Shown here: piece by piece, positions 42,601-52,760 of the stretch
Position numbering within the stretch: position 1 is the stretch's first letter
Layout of the letters: every line of letters begins with the position of its first letter
From: Panicum virgatum
Taxonomy: Eukaryota > Streptophyta > Magnoliopsida > Poales > Poaceae
Length of the DNA stretch: 64,000 nucleotides
NCBI RefSeq assembly: GCF_016808335.1
Contig: NC_053149.1
Coordinates: 21,756,451-21,820,450, forward strand
Direction of reading: 5' to 3'
Notes under the pieces: model-generated
Told to the model about the DNA's origin: nothing
Database searches by the model: none
What the model saw: only the letters and a program-made list of their open reading frames with translations
Program-made: the position numbers and the translations under genes

Positions 42601-43418
42601 TTAGGTTTACCTTGCAAGGTTGAAATTCGATTCGAATCGTCTGCTTCCCACAGTTTGGGACCGCTTCATCCTTTTGCCACACAGAGTAATAAGAGCAACA
42701 TTATTATTACTAATCTTGATGTTTGCTTAAAGTTCTACCATGGTTGAATAAGATTAGTTGCTTACATAGAATGGTAAATCAACTACAATATGGAAAGCTA
42801 AAATATGACCTTAAGGACCTACCCTTTATTGCTTTCCAGCAAACGAAACCAGAGCCTCTCAGAACCCTGCATAGTCTAGCTAAAGTGGGTTTAGTATACC
42901 CGTTGACGGTTAAGTCTTGCTGAGTATTAGTATACTCAGCCTTGCTGTTGAACCCTTTTTCAGGTATGAGTTTTGAGGATCAGATCGCTAGTTTGACTTG
43001 GCCCTGCTCTTTACCTCCTGGTTGGTCTGTAGAATGGGATCCGTCTTCGACCGGCGATGAGCCTGACGAGTGATACCTTGCTTGGGCTAGCTTGGTATGC
43101 TTTGCGATGTGCTGTGGATGTCGTGTTTTGTTTTCCGCTGCTTTTAAAACTCTGAAGTTAAACTTGTGGCTTGTATAATAAGTACTTTGAACTGGTTTGT
43201 AATAACTACTATGCCTATGATGTAAAAGTTGTGGTTGTAATACCTCTAGACTCGCCTTTTGTGCGGGGTATGCTTGTTCGATCCAAAACCGGTGGTTGTA
43301 TCGGGACGTTACCCGACAGACCAAGAATTTTTCCGTTTGAAGTACGTTTGAGCCGGTGTTGCCTTTATGGTGATGGCTAGCGCACTTGAGCCTGGATAAT
43401 TCAGGTGGTTCTGCCACA
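39621..43418 (+). mobile_element. 5' LTR of element F
   Basis: Starts TGTGACACCC and ends CTGCCACA before the primer site. GC-rich block about 40100-40820. AT-rich 40900-41850. The candidate ORF is at 41877-43073. Confidence 0.88.
41877..43073 (+). CDS. Candidate spliced LTR-embedded ORF, F-type copy 2
   Basis: Exon a 41877-42029 (153 nt) after CATCTCATATAG; donor GAGAAG then GCAAGC. Intron 934 nt. Exon b 42964-43073 (110 nt) after CCCTTTTTCAG, ending TGA. Frame is continuous and stop-free across the proposed join, giving an acidic peptide with TYELIPESDGGDPE, SDYREG, MSFEDQ and SVEWDP. Compared with copy 1 (426-1625), exon b differs at 7 codons silently and 6 by replacement; exon a at 6 silently and 9 by replacement. 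No length change occurs in either exon. If unspliced, the frame ends at a TAA six codons past the donor. Function unknown. Confidence 0.42.
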
Positions 43419-43420
43419 GC

Positions 43421-43433
43421 TGGTATCAGAGCT
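43421..43433 (+). other. Primer-binding site of element F
   Basis: TGGTATCAGAGCT two bases after the LTR; complementary to the 3' end of plant initiator-Met tRNA (established knowledge). Confidence 0.88.
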
Positions 43434-43703
43434 GCAAGTATGCACCGGAGGTGTTGGGATCTTAAAAATCGATTTTTGTATAAAAATTTGACCAACAAGT
43501 CTTTATAAAACTACGTTGGTGTCGTTAAGGTTTGTGCATAGAACATAAAGCCCTAGGAAAATTATGGGAATTATCAGGTGGCTATCTATGTATGTTTATT
43601 TATATCTGACTTCCAGCACTTTATGTTTTTGTCAAACCTTACTCACAAGTCACCCTTAATTTTTGTAACAACGCACCTACGTTCAGGTAAGAAGGTAAGG
43701 ATC

Positions 43704-43958
43704 CTCAGTCAGCTGAGGGAGTCTGACCTTCCCGTCGGTGATACGAGCCGAACGCTGCCCTCAAGCAGTGGCTTACTTGAGGTTCTCCCAATATACCAAC
43801 TATTAGTTGGCTATATTGGAAGTAAAGTGTACTCAGTCAGCTGAGGGAGTCTGACCTTCCCGTCGGCGATGCGAACCGAACGCTGCGCTCAAGCAGTGGC
43901 CTACTTGAGCTGCTGCCAATATATCGACCATCGGTCGTGTATATTGGGAGTAAAGGGA
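43704..43958 (+). repeat. Structured tandem repeat in element F leader
   Basis: Two copies of a 128-bp unit (43704-43831 and 43832-43958). Each has CTCAGTCAGCTGAG, a CTCAAG...CTTGAG stem, and a hairpin that is near-perfect in unit 1 (CCAATATACCAAC, loop TATTA, GTTGGCTATATTGG at 43788-43819). The same unit recurs after the 3' LTR (58467-58640). It sits in the 5' untranslated leader, where packaging or dimerisation signals lie in retroelements. Confidence 0.65.
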
Positions 43959-44084
43959 CTTGTGAATACACTATTTCAGTGGTGTATGTTAACATTGGCC
44001 ATACGGCGGAAAATATATGGCTGCCGCTTCTATAGTGAGCGGTACTGTATGGGGACGCTTTCATGAGTGCTGGCATGAAAGGTT

Positions 44085-44086
<2 letters not shown>

Positions 44087-44158
<72 letters not shown>
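44087..44158. repeat. (AT)36 microsatellite
   Basis: 72 bp of uninterrupted AT dinucleotides in the element F leader. The rest of 43959-44745 is AT-rich, non-coding leader sequence with no feature I can support. Confidence 0.95.
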
Positions 44159-44160
<2 letters not shown>

Positions 44161-45186
44161 TGTTAATTTTCTGCAGGTGCACTAACCGCGATTCGATAAG
44201 ATAAGAATGGTTAGAATGTATCGATTAGCTATATAGCGAGAGCCGTATTTATGTATGCCACCGTGCTGACCACGTAAGCCCAACGATAGTTGGCAATTGT
44301 TTATCTTGTGAGGACGGTTAGGACGTGCATGCATATTTGGTTAATGTTTGAATTGCTTCCTAGAAATTGAAGTTGTTACATGAGCTTTTTAAGGAATTTC
44401 TAGTTTGAATCCTCAAAGATAAGTGTTAGTGTGCTTAGACCATGAGTTGAGTTAAATTTTGACTTTAGGAGCATGCTTGTTAAAATGCTTAGACTTTCTT
44501 GGATGAAAAAGATGGTTTTGAGTCATGCCTTCATCCTAAGCCCCATCTTGTTGTTATAAGGATCTTTTCATTCTTTAGAATCTCAAATGATGAACCAGTA
44601 CCGTTTGTGGTTTATTATTTTCTGAGTTGCAATCATATCATTTTTTGAGTCAGATTCACATTTGCTTTACCGCAGTCTTCTTAAAGCTTTATTTGAGAAG
44701 TCTTGAGATAATCACATAACTCACATTTGAATCTTTTTGATTCAGATGGCGGCTTGTCACCATATCTATTGGGATGAGGAGGGAAATGCTCACACCGACT
44801 GTCTGTACTGGGACGGTTTTCCGAGGATTCTGTGGGATACACTCCGTATCTTCCACTACCCAGATCCACCTCAGTACACAGGACGCCAGTTTTTGGAGGA
44901 TGGAATTCAGAAGAACAGAGTTACAATGACCATTCCTCAGCACCCCACCTTGGATTGGCCACCTATTGATATTGAGGTGGTGGGATATCGTTTAGTGGAC
45001 GCTTTTGAGAAGGCAGCTCTCAAAGCTATCACTACTTTCGGTGAGCATCATCCCGATGAGGTAGCCGCTTACCCGATTGGTTTGTTTCCAGCAGTCAGTG
45101 CTGGTAATGCAGAGTGGCTCTACAGGACTACACACTTTGGGCACTTGATTGGAGATGTAGCTGAGGAGACTATTTAGGCGGTAGTC

Positions 45187-48100
45187 TGTAACACCCGGTT
45201 TATAAAAGAACATAAACCGAGCAATCATATACGTTCCAGGATCAAGTCACACGTATATACAACAGAATGAACAGTATATCACAACACATATCACGAATAA
45301 GACATAATAAAGCGAAATACGAATGTTATTTATTACATTAATGACCAAAAGTCTGATACAGCAGAAGCGAAGTACAAAAATACGATAAAAACTCTTCGAA
45401 GCTGAGCAGGGCGCCACAGGGACGTCGACTGGAAGACGAACGCCTAGAAGTCCTCGTACTCCTGGTAGCTCTGGGTGAACTCCCTCGCCTCGGCAGGAAC
45501 TGAGCAGCAGTAGGGTAACCAAGAGGAAAAAATAGAGAAGAGGCAAGAGTGAGTACACAACTTGTACTCAACAAGTATAACACAAACTATGAGGCTCTAA
45601 GGTTGGCTGACTCAACTGCATTAGCTTTTAAGTGATGGCAAAATTTTATTAAAGCTATTTACTAAGAGTTGATGAATTACCATTAACCCAGTTACATAGT
45701 AATTAATCAAAATTAATTATGAAACTACTGAAGACCAGATTGAACCAAGCCACCCGGGGAACCTGCCTCGCCAAAGGAAGATAACCCCACTAATTAAAAG
45801 GAGGATTTGGGTCGCTCATGACCGTGAGCATGGCTAGTATACCAGTTTTACACTTTGCAGAGGTTGCACATCTTTACCCACAAGTCGTGAGCTACGCTAG
45901 AGGTTCATCACACTTCCTTAGGTGAGATGACTAGCAAACTCACTACGAGGCCGTTACAAAGAATCTCGTTGGTAAGGCGTAACTGCGAGAGTTAGGTCAG
46001 CGACGATGGGGCCTACCTCACGGGGGTACAAGCACAGGAGCGCAATCCAAGCACAGACCAAGCCGGAGGAGCAGGGACCATTGAAGCTTACTACTCTTGC
46101 CCCACAGGTAAGTTACTCCAAACCAAAAAGACCTAATTAGTAAGCCAAGTTTATCCCATTCTAGCCTTGTGGTAGCGCTGTTGTCCCAGGTTATCGCTCT
46201 ATGAACCGGTCCTTATGGAGAGTGGCCAACTAAGCACTAAGCACCGTGCTGGCCCCCTAAACCATGTTTCTACAAAAACCATATTTTAACGAGACGTGAG
46301 CCACTCAAGACAACACAGAGGGCCACTCTCAGAATTAAGTTCAAGTAAACCATTAGTCAAATTAATTAAAAAGGACCAGAGTGTGTTATAGCACAACAAC
46401 CTAGCACAACTAACCAAAATGCAACCCAAAGGTATATATAAAGGACATAAAGTGGCTAGGAAAGTCCTTATAGGCATACAGTATTAAAATGCAGTATGAA
46501 AATGTAATTAAAGGTGATAGGTTGTTCATGTTATACTTGCCTTCCTCATACTACACCTGCTGCTGCTCAAAGTGGTCGAGAGAAGGCTGCTCCTGGTACT
46601 GGGGCTCCTCAACTGGATCAACGTCTACTCACGAACACATGGCCAAAACGAGGCACAACAATAAGCATACAAGCAAACACTAAACAAAAGTTAAGAAACA
46701 GTACATCAATACATAGAAACAACACACTAAACTAGTCTAAAACTATTCTACGCATTACAATGATCGCGTGGACATAAAGAACGCCTAAAACGGAGCTAAA
46801 ACGCAAAATCTAGGCCTAAAACAAGTTTCAGGGACCTAATTGTAAGAAAACTGAAGTTCCAGGGGGTTTCAGGCACAACCGAGGACTAAAACATAATTAA
46901 ACTAAAACTCTGGGGTCTAACTCGCAAAAAGACTAAGCCTGGACGGCGGGTTCTATTCTGAGAAAAGCCTGGGGGTTAATTGCTAAAAACAGGGCCTCGA
47001 TGTAATTAGTTTTGACTTGTGATGCACTGCGGGTTGATAACCATTAAAGACAGGGGCTCTTATGCAAAACAGCCGCAGCGAACCGGTACGTTTGGATCTG
47101 GACCGCCGGATCTGTTTCTGAGGGCTAGGATCTAAAGAAACTCCGATCTAATCTACAGCGCAGGTTTTGGATTGAACGGCTCAGGGCCATCGCGGCATAC
47201 GGCGGCGGCGGGGATCGCCGGGAACAGGGCTCCCGCGGCGGAGGGGTCGCCGGAGACGGCCAATCCGGCTCTCCATGGTTCGGTTTGAGTCGCGATTTGG
47301 CCTAGGAGGTTCCTCACGCCATGCGTGCTCCACTGGAGGCAACACCTGGGCACAAGGAGGTTCGGAGCGAAGAGGGCAAGGGCGGCGGCGGCGCTGGGCC
47401 ATGGCGAGTCTCGCCTGCGCGGACTGCAATGGCGGTCCGGGGCCAGATTGGCCTCATTGCTGGGCTAGTGAGCAAGAGCAGCGCTACGCGCACTCGCCCA
47501 GGCATACGGGAGGGCGCGTGGGAAACCTGGCAGGGCGTGCAGCGGTGCCGGGCGGCGCTGCGCGGGCGCGGCTCACCGGCGTGCTTGTTCCGGGCCCAGA
47601 TGCGAACTACGGACTACGACATCTGGTGCAAAAGAAAGAGAGGGCCGTGCTTGTGCTCACTGAGGGTTTGTGGTGGCCGGGGTTGCGGCGTAGGTGGGCG
47701 GCGGCGTGGACCAGCGGCGGAGCACAACATGGTGGTTGCGGAGATGGTTGCTGCAGGGGTCCTCCGGGCTCCGGGTCTCCACGAGCCGACGCGGGGGGTT
47801 GCTGTGAAGGATTAATGGGGTCAGGGAGGTTTAGGATCACCGGAATTGAGCAATTGCTCAGAGTTGGGCTCACCGGCGGCGATGGCCCCAAGATGAAATC
47901 CGTCACGCACCAGAGCCGGGGTCGCGGCTGCGAACTCTGGAATGCTTCCTGGCGCCGGGGCGAAGCGATAGCGGGGCACGGGGAGGTTTGTGCTGCAGCG
48001 AAATAGCGGGCCCGCGGTGGCGCAATGGCTTTGCACGGCAGAGCAGGCGTGAGGCTGCGGCTAGGGTTAGGATGGCGGCTAGGTCGTGGGGATAGGGTTC

Positions 48101-48742
48101 CAGAGCTGCGCCAGGGTTTGGAAGGCCGGTGAGCGTCTCGGCGGGGATTGCGAGGTTCAGTTGCATGAGGGGGAAGACGAGCCTGACAGTGGGGCCGGGC
48201 TGTCAGTGGTCGCGGGCGACGCGCGGAGAGAGCGGGCGGGCCGAGCGGAGCGCTGAGCTGGGGTGCGGGTGTGGGCCGCGTGTGAGCGGGCGTGGGAGCG
48301 GAACAGGTCCAAGGGAAAGAGTGAGAGGGGAAGTGCTGGGCCGCGCGCTTGGGCGGGTGCGGTAGCTGGGTTGTGGAGAGGAGCGCGTGAGCGCGGGAGG
48401 GGGAGATAGGTTGGGCCCGAGAAAAGAAATGGGCTGCGGGATTGGGTTTGAGTTTGGGTTTTGGGTTTTCCTCTATTTCTCTCCCTTCCTAAATCCTATT
48501 CAAACTCAACCAAAACTAGTTGAATTCAAACTTCAATTTGAATTCAACTCTAACACTCAAACAATTAAATTAATGCACCAGCATGAATGCAACAACAAAA
48601 ATTTAAATCTATGATAAAATTTTAATTACTTGAGGAACAAAAATTAGATTAAATGCCATTCTAAATACAATAAAACTTAGAAAATTAAATAAAGCTAATT
48701 AAATTTATTATAAAATGCTGGAATTTAAACTAGGGTGTTACA
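45187..48742 (-). mobile_element. S2: solo LTR (3.6 kb, Tekay-type), inverted relative to S1
   Basis: Plus strand begins TGTAACACCC and ends GGGTGTTACA; TSD TAGTC at 45182-45186 and 48743-48747. Sequence is the reverse complement of S1 family sequence over its length. No retroviral gene inside. GC-rich block 47100-48450. It interrupts the element F upstream ORF. Confidence 0.87.
45444..46624 (-). CDS. Candidate spliced LTR-embedded ORF, S2 copy
   Basis: Exon a 46624-46541 (84 nt) and exon b 45499-45444 (56 nt, ends TAG) with a 1041-nt GC-AG intron. Exon a is exactly two codons shorter than in S1, so frame is kept. Exon b has the same length as S1, with five replacement codons and no silent change. 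One stop (TAG) in exon a just before YEEG breaks this copy. Local motifs: VDPVEEPQYQEQ, REFTQSYQEYEDF. Confidence 0.35.
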
Positions 48743-49209
48743 TAGTCAGATATATGAATGCCCAGTCTCATTATCAGATTCTTCAGCAGCATCATATGGA
48801 CTAGGTGATAGACTTGGCTCAGACCTTCCAGCGAGGCCTTCGTTTGAGAGATACTCAGGTTCAGGGACTTCAGGATGCTATTGCGGGAAGGGATCATGTT
48901 ATTGCATAGTTTGAGCAGCAGGCTATGGAGTATGGTGCCGAGATAGAGCAACGCAACACAGTGACTGGTTTTCTTCAGGGGCAGGTGCATGAGCTTCAAG
49001 CAGATCTAGATGATGCTATGGCTCATATTGGTATGCTCCAGGAGGAACCATCTGTTCCAGCTGAGCCTGCAGAAGCAGAAGAGGATCCTGAGGAGATAGA
49101 GGGAGTTTTAGAGATTTCTTCAGAGCACGCACTTGCTGAGCCCAACCCACAGCCGGATGACTCTTCCTCCGGCAGTGCTTCTTCCGTTGGCAACCTTGAT
49201 GACTTCTAG

Positions 49210-49839
49210 GCGTCTTAGGATTTTCCTAGATAGTCGATGATCTTTCTTGTTGTAGCATATGTACATAGGGAAGGAGATGTTGTATTATAGCCCTAGGTTG
49301 GAGTACCACTTGTTGTAACATATGTGGTAAGGGTGTGTGATGCTAGGTTGTAAGAAAAAGGCTACTTTGAATGTAATATAAGTAGCGACCACTAGTTTGG
49401 AAACCATGATCTTCCTACTTGCCAAATCTCTTCATTTGTGCACTCCTAGGCTGTTTGATGGATATTCATTTTGTGGTATGGGTGTTCACCAAAATTCAGC
49501 CTATTGAATCTGTGAGGCTATATTTGCAGTTCAATCACTACTCTAATCTCTTTTGATTAGCCGCGTAGCATAGAACAATAAAAAGTGAGTTGTTAGATTA
49601 TCTTATTTACCACTTTGCTCTCAGCATTGAGTATCACTAAGATGGAGCATGAAGTTATCTAATAGCTGACCATTTCTGAGCTATGTTGATTGAACAAATA
49701 TGTGTTATGCATGTTTTGTTACACCGCAATTTGTTATGTACTGCTGATTTATTTTACAATCCAATGTATGATCATTGCACATACCATTGATTTTGGGAGC
49801 AAGAATATTGTATCTAATGGATATCTTCCATAATTACAG
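49210..49839 (+). other. Intergenic spacer between extra ORF and gag of element F
   Basis: About 630 bp, AT-rich. No ORF with a recognisable domain; nothing else seen. Confidence 0.5.
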
Positions 49840-50913
49840 ATGGTTGGTCATACTCGTGGAACGCCTGATGGCTTCACTCGTGAAGCTGGCAGTGGATCTC
49901 AGCAGCCACCGCCACCCCCGTCAAATCTGGCCGAGCTAGTGGCCATGCAAACTGAGTTACTTCGTCAGCTGGTACAAGTGCAGCAGAATCAGCCACGCCA
50001 ACAGCATGGAGGACGTGATGCACAACCAGCGGGTTACCAGGAATTCTTTGGTACCCAACCTCCACTTTTCAGCAAGGCCGATGAACCACTGGACGCTGAT
50101 GCTTGGCTCCGCACTATAGAGTCCAAGTTTGGTTTGCTAGCAGTACCTTGTGCTGATGCAAACAAGGCTCACTTTGCCGCCCAGCAACTTCGTGGTTCTG
50201 CCCGTATATGATGGGATCATTATTGTGCGATGCAGCCTGCTGGACATGTCATCTATTCGGAGGAATTCCGGAATGCCTTCAGGACGCATCATATTATTGA
50301 GGGATTGATTGAAAGGAAGCTGAATGAGTTCTTGGCTCTGAATCAAGGAACCCGCACTGTTCTCTAATATGCACAGGCCTTCAATCACCTGTGCCAGTAT
50401 GCGGGCCATCATGCTGATACTGACGCCAAGAAGCGTGATCGTTTTCGTCGTGGCCTCACTACCAAGCTCAAGGAACGCCTGAACCTTGTTCAGCCCAACA
50501 CTTACAATGAGCTGGTCAATCTGGCCATTACTCAAGAGGACTGTATTGCTACACATCATGCTGAGAAGAAGCGGAAGGCACCAACAGGACCCTCGAGTGC
50601 TCAGCCACCGAGATATTGTCTGGTGTAGAATACTCCACCAAAACCTCCACAGCGAAATGCCCCAACGGGCAGATTTGTTTTTAGGCCGCCTCAGCAGCAG
50701 CGAGGATTCAGACCTCCAATGCCTCAGCAGTAGCAGCAGCAGTCTGGCCAAAGGCCAAATGCCCCACAGTTCAATCGTGGGAATAATGACAATCGATGCT
50801 TCTACTGCGGCAGTACTTCCCACTTTGCCAAGAATTGTCCGCAGCCCAAAAAGAATTATCCAGGGCAGAATTCTAACCAGAACAACAACAACAAGGGCAA
50901 GGGCAAGAGATAA
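49840..50913 (+). pseudogene. Element F Gag
   Basis: ATG at 49840 after AATTACAG. Pro/Gln-rich N-terminus, then the Gag core FFGTQPPLFSKADEPLDADAW with LRTIESKFGLL, and HADTDAKKRDRFRRGL further on. The zinc knuckle CFYCGSTSHFAKNC (C-x2-C-x4-H-x4-C, 50797-50838) is intact, before a basic Asn/Lys-rich tail. In-frame stops: 50209 (TGA), 50365 (TAA), 50626 (TAG), 50731 (TAG), 50911 (TAA). All fit single C-to-T changes in Arg or Gln codons. The frame runs unbroken into protease. Would form the particle and bind RNA. Confidence 0.82.
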
Positions 50914-51555
50914 ACAGTGCAATTTCAACAGGGGCGAATTAATTTCACTACTCTTGCTGACCTTCCTGAAGGAGCACCAGTCATGTCGGGTATTTTCTCT
51001 ATCCACAATAAACCCGCAGTTATACTATTTGATTTTGGTGTAACTCATAGTTTTATAAGTGCCAAATTTGGAGCAAAGTTAGGATTGGATTTTTGTCATG
51101 TCAAGAAATCTTACATGATAGCAACTCCTGGTGGAAAGATAGCTTCCAATCAGATCACTACACATGTACCACTTAAGTTGAGTAGCAAACTGATAAAGAC
51201 AGATTTGATCTTGTTGAACTTATAAGGTATGGATGTTATTTTGGGCATGGACAAGATGGCTAAACATAAAGTACTGTTAGATATCTCCTCCCGAGCTATC
51301 GAGATAGATTCACCTTATCAAGGAGCCACCGTACTCTATCTACCACAACGAGAGTGCTTCAAATCTTGTGCTTATGCCATAAAAGACCTTAAACTTGAAG
51401 ACATCCCTGTTGTGTGTGAGTATGCGGATGTATTTCCAGATGACTTGCCTGGAATGCCCCCTGATAGAGATATTGAATTTGTTATCGAGCTTCAACCTGG
51501 TACTGCACCTATTTCTAAAAGGTCGTACCGTATGCCTCCAAATGAGTTAGCATAA
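50914..51555 (+). pseudogene. Element F protease region
   Basis: Same frame as Gag. The active-site region reads FDFGVTHSFIS at 51028-51060. The residue after the catalytic Asp is Phe (TTT, 51034-51036) where the family normally has Ser, a change expected to abolish activity. The later DVILGMDKMAKH stretch is typical of plant chromovirus protease ends. The protease-RT linker contains VVCEYADVFPDDLPGMPPDR. Stops at 51223 (TAA) and 51553 (TAA). Confidence 0.75.
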
Positions 51556-52380
51556 TTGAAAATCCAACTTCAAGACCTTCTTGACAAGGGTTTTATCCGT
51601 CCAAGTTCTTCACCATGGGGATGTCCAGCCCTGTTTGTGAAGAAGAAGGACAACAGTTTGAGGCTATGTGTTGATTATCGACCACTCAATGCGGTCACTA
51701 TTAAAAACAAGTATCCTCTTCCCCGCATTGATATCATATTTGATCAATTAGCTGGAGGTAAGGTATTCTCTAAGATTGATCTTCGTTCGGGCTACCACCA
51801 AATAAAGATCAGACCCCGTGATATTCCAAAAACAGTTTTCTCAACCAGATATGGACTTTATGAATATCTGGTTATGTCTTTTGGTCTTACCAATGCCCCG
51901 GCATACTTTATGTACTTGATGAATTCAGTCTTTATGCCGGAGCTGGATAAATTCGTCGTGGTATTCATTGACGATATTTTGATCTACTCCAAAAATGAAG
52001 AAGATCATGCTCAGCATTTACGCATCATTCTTCAATGATTGCGAGATCATCATCTTTATGCCAAATTCTCCAAGTGTGAATTTTGGCTGGATAGTGTGAA
52101 ATTCTTGGGACATACCATCTTTAGTGAAGGAATATCTGTTGATCCAACTAAAGTTCAAGAAGTGATGGATTGGGAATCTCCTACTTCAGTCCATCAGATT
52201 CGCAGTTTTCTTGGTTTAGCTGGATACTATCGTCGATTCATTCCTGATTTCTCCAGAATAGCTAAGCCTATGACGGAGATGTTAAAGAAAGGAGTGAAAT
52301 TTGTTTGGAATGACAAATGTGAAGAAGCCTTCCAAACTCTCAAAGCACGACTCACTACTGCTCCAGTGTTGGCTACACCA
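51556..52380 (+). pseudogene. Element F reverse transcriptase
   Basis: Landmarks in order: [53 protein letters not shown] (catalytic Asp near 51780), [15 protein letters not shown], and [12 protein letters not shown] with the Asp pair near 51970. [11 protein letters not shown] and [16 protein letters not shown] follow. Stop TGA at 52036. The F-I-D-D box is a tolerated variant of Y-V-D-D. Confidence 0.85.
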
Positions 52381-52760
52381 GACAGTACCAAACCTTTTGA
52401 TGTTTATTGTGATGCTTCTGGTATGGGACTTGGTTGTGTGCTTATGCAAGACAACTGAGTTATTGCTTATGCATCAAGAGCTCTCCGGAATCATGAGAAG
52501 AACTATCCAACACATGATCTGGAGTTAGTAGCTGTCATGCACGCTCTTAAGCTTTGGAGACACCATCTTATGGGAACTCATTGTAATATCTACACTGACC
52601 ATAAGAGTCTCAAGTATATCTTCACCCAAGCTGATCTCAACATGAGATAGAGACGCTGGCTAGAGTTGATAAAGGACTATGATCTAGAAGTTCACTATCA
52701 TCCAGGAAAGGCTAATGTGGTTGCGGACGCACTCAGCCGCAAGTCACAATGTCATTGTCT
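52381..52760 (+). pseudogene. Element F RNase H
   Basis: [18 protein letters not shown] (first Asp), then [20 protein letters not shown] (Glu) and [10 protein letters not shown] (Asp), ending HPGKANVVADALSR. A single RNase H of the retroviral type, as in chromoviruses. Stops at 52456 (TGA) and 52648 (TAG), both consistent with C-to-T change. Confidence 0.82.

Larger units (their letters stand above)
44746..49209 (+). pseudogene. Element F extra ORF upstream of gag (orf0-like), split by S2
   Basis: ATG at 44746 follows TTTTTGATTCAG. Part 1 (44746-45177) is about 144 residues, starting MAACHHIYWDEEGN, with DGFPRILWDTLRIF and DWPPIDIEVVGYRL. A TAG at 45175 ends it. S2 sits at 45187-48742. Part 2 (48743-49209) resumes in a helical, probably coiled-coil segment (FLQGQVHELQADLDDAMAHI) and an acidic Ser-rich tail ending at 49209. 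Two more in-frame TAGs occur in part 2 (at 48799-48801 and 48907-48909). An orf0 upstream of gag was reported for rice RIRE3/RIRE8-type Gypsy elements (recalled, not checked). No domain recognised. Confidence 0.6.

Noticed and set aside
44087..44158. AT tract as a replication origin
   Set aside because: It is a plain dinucleotide microsatellite inside a retrotransposon leader.
47275..48006. 243-residue plus-strand ORF in S2
   Set aside because: GC-rich block of an LTR; the sequence is antisense to the LTR transcript and low-complexity, with equal frames on the other strand.
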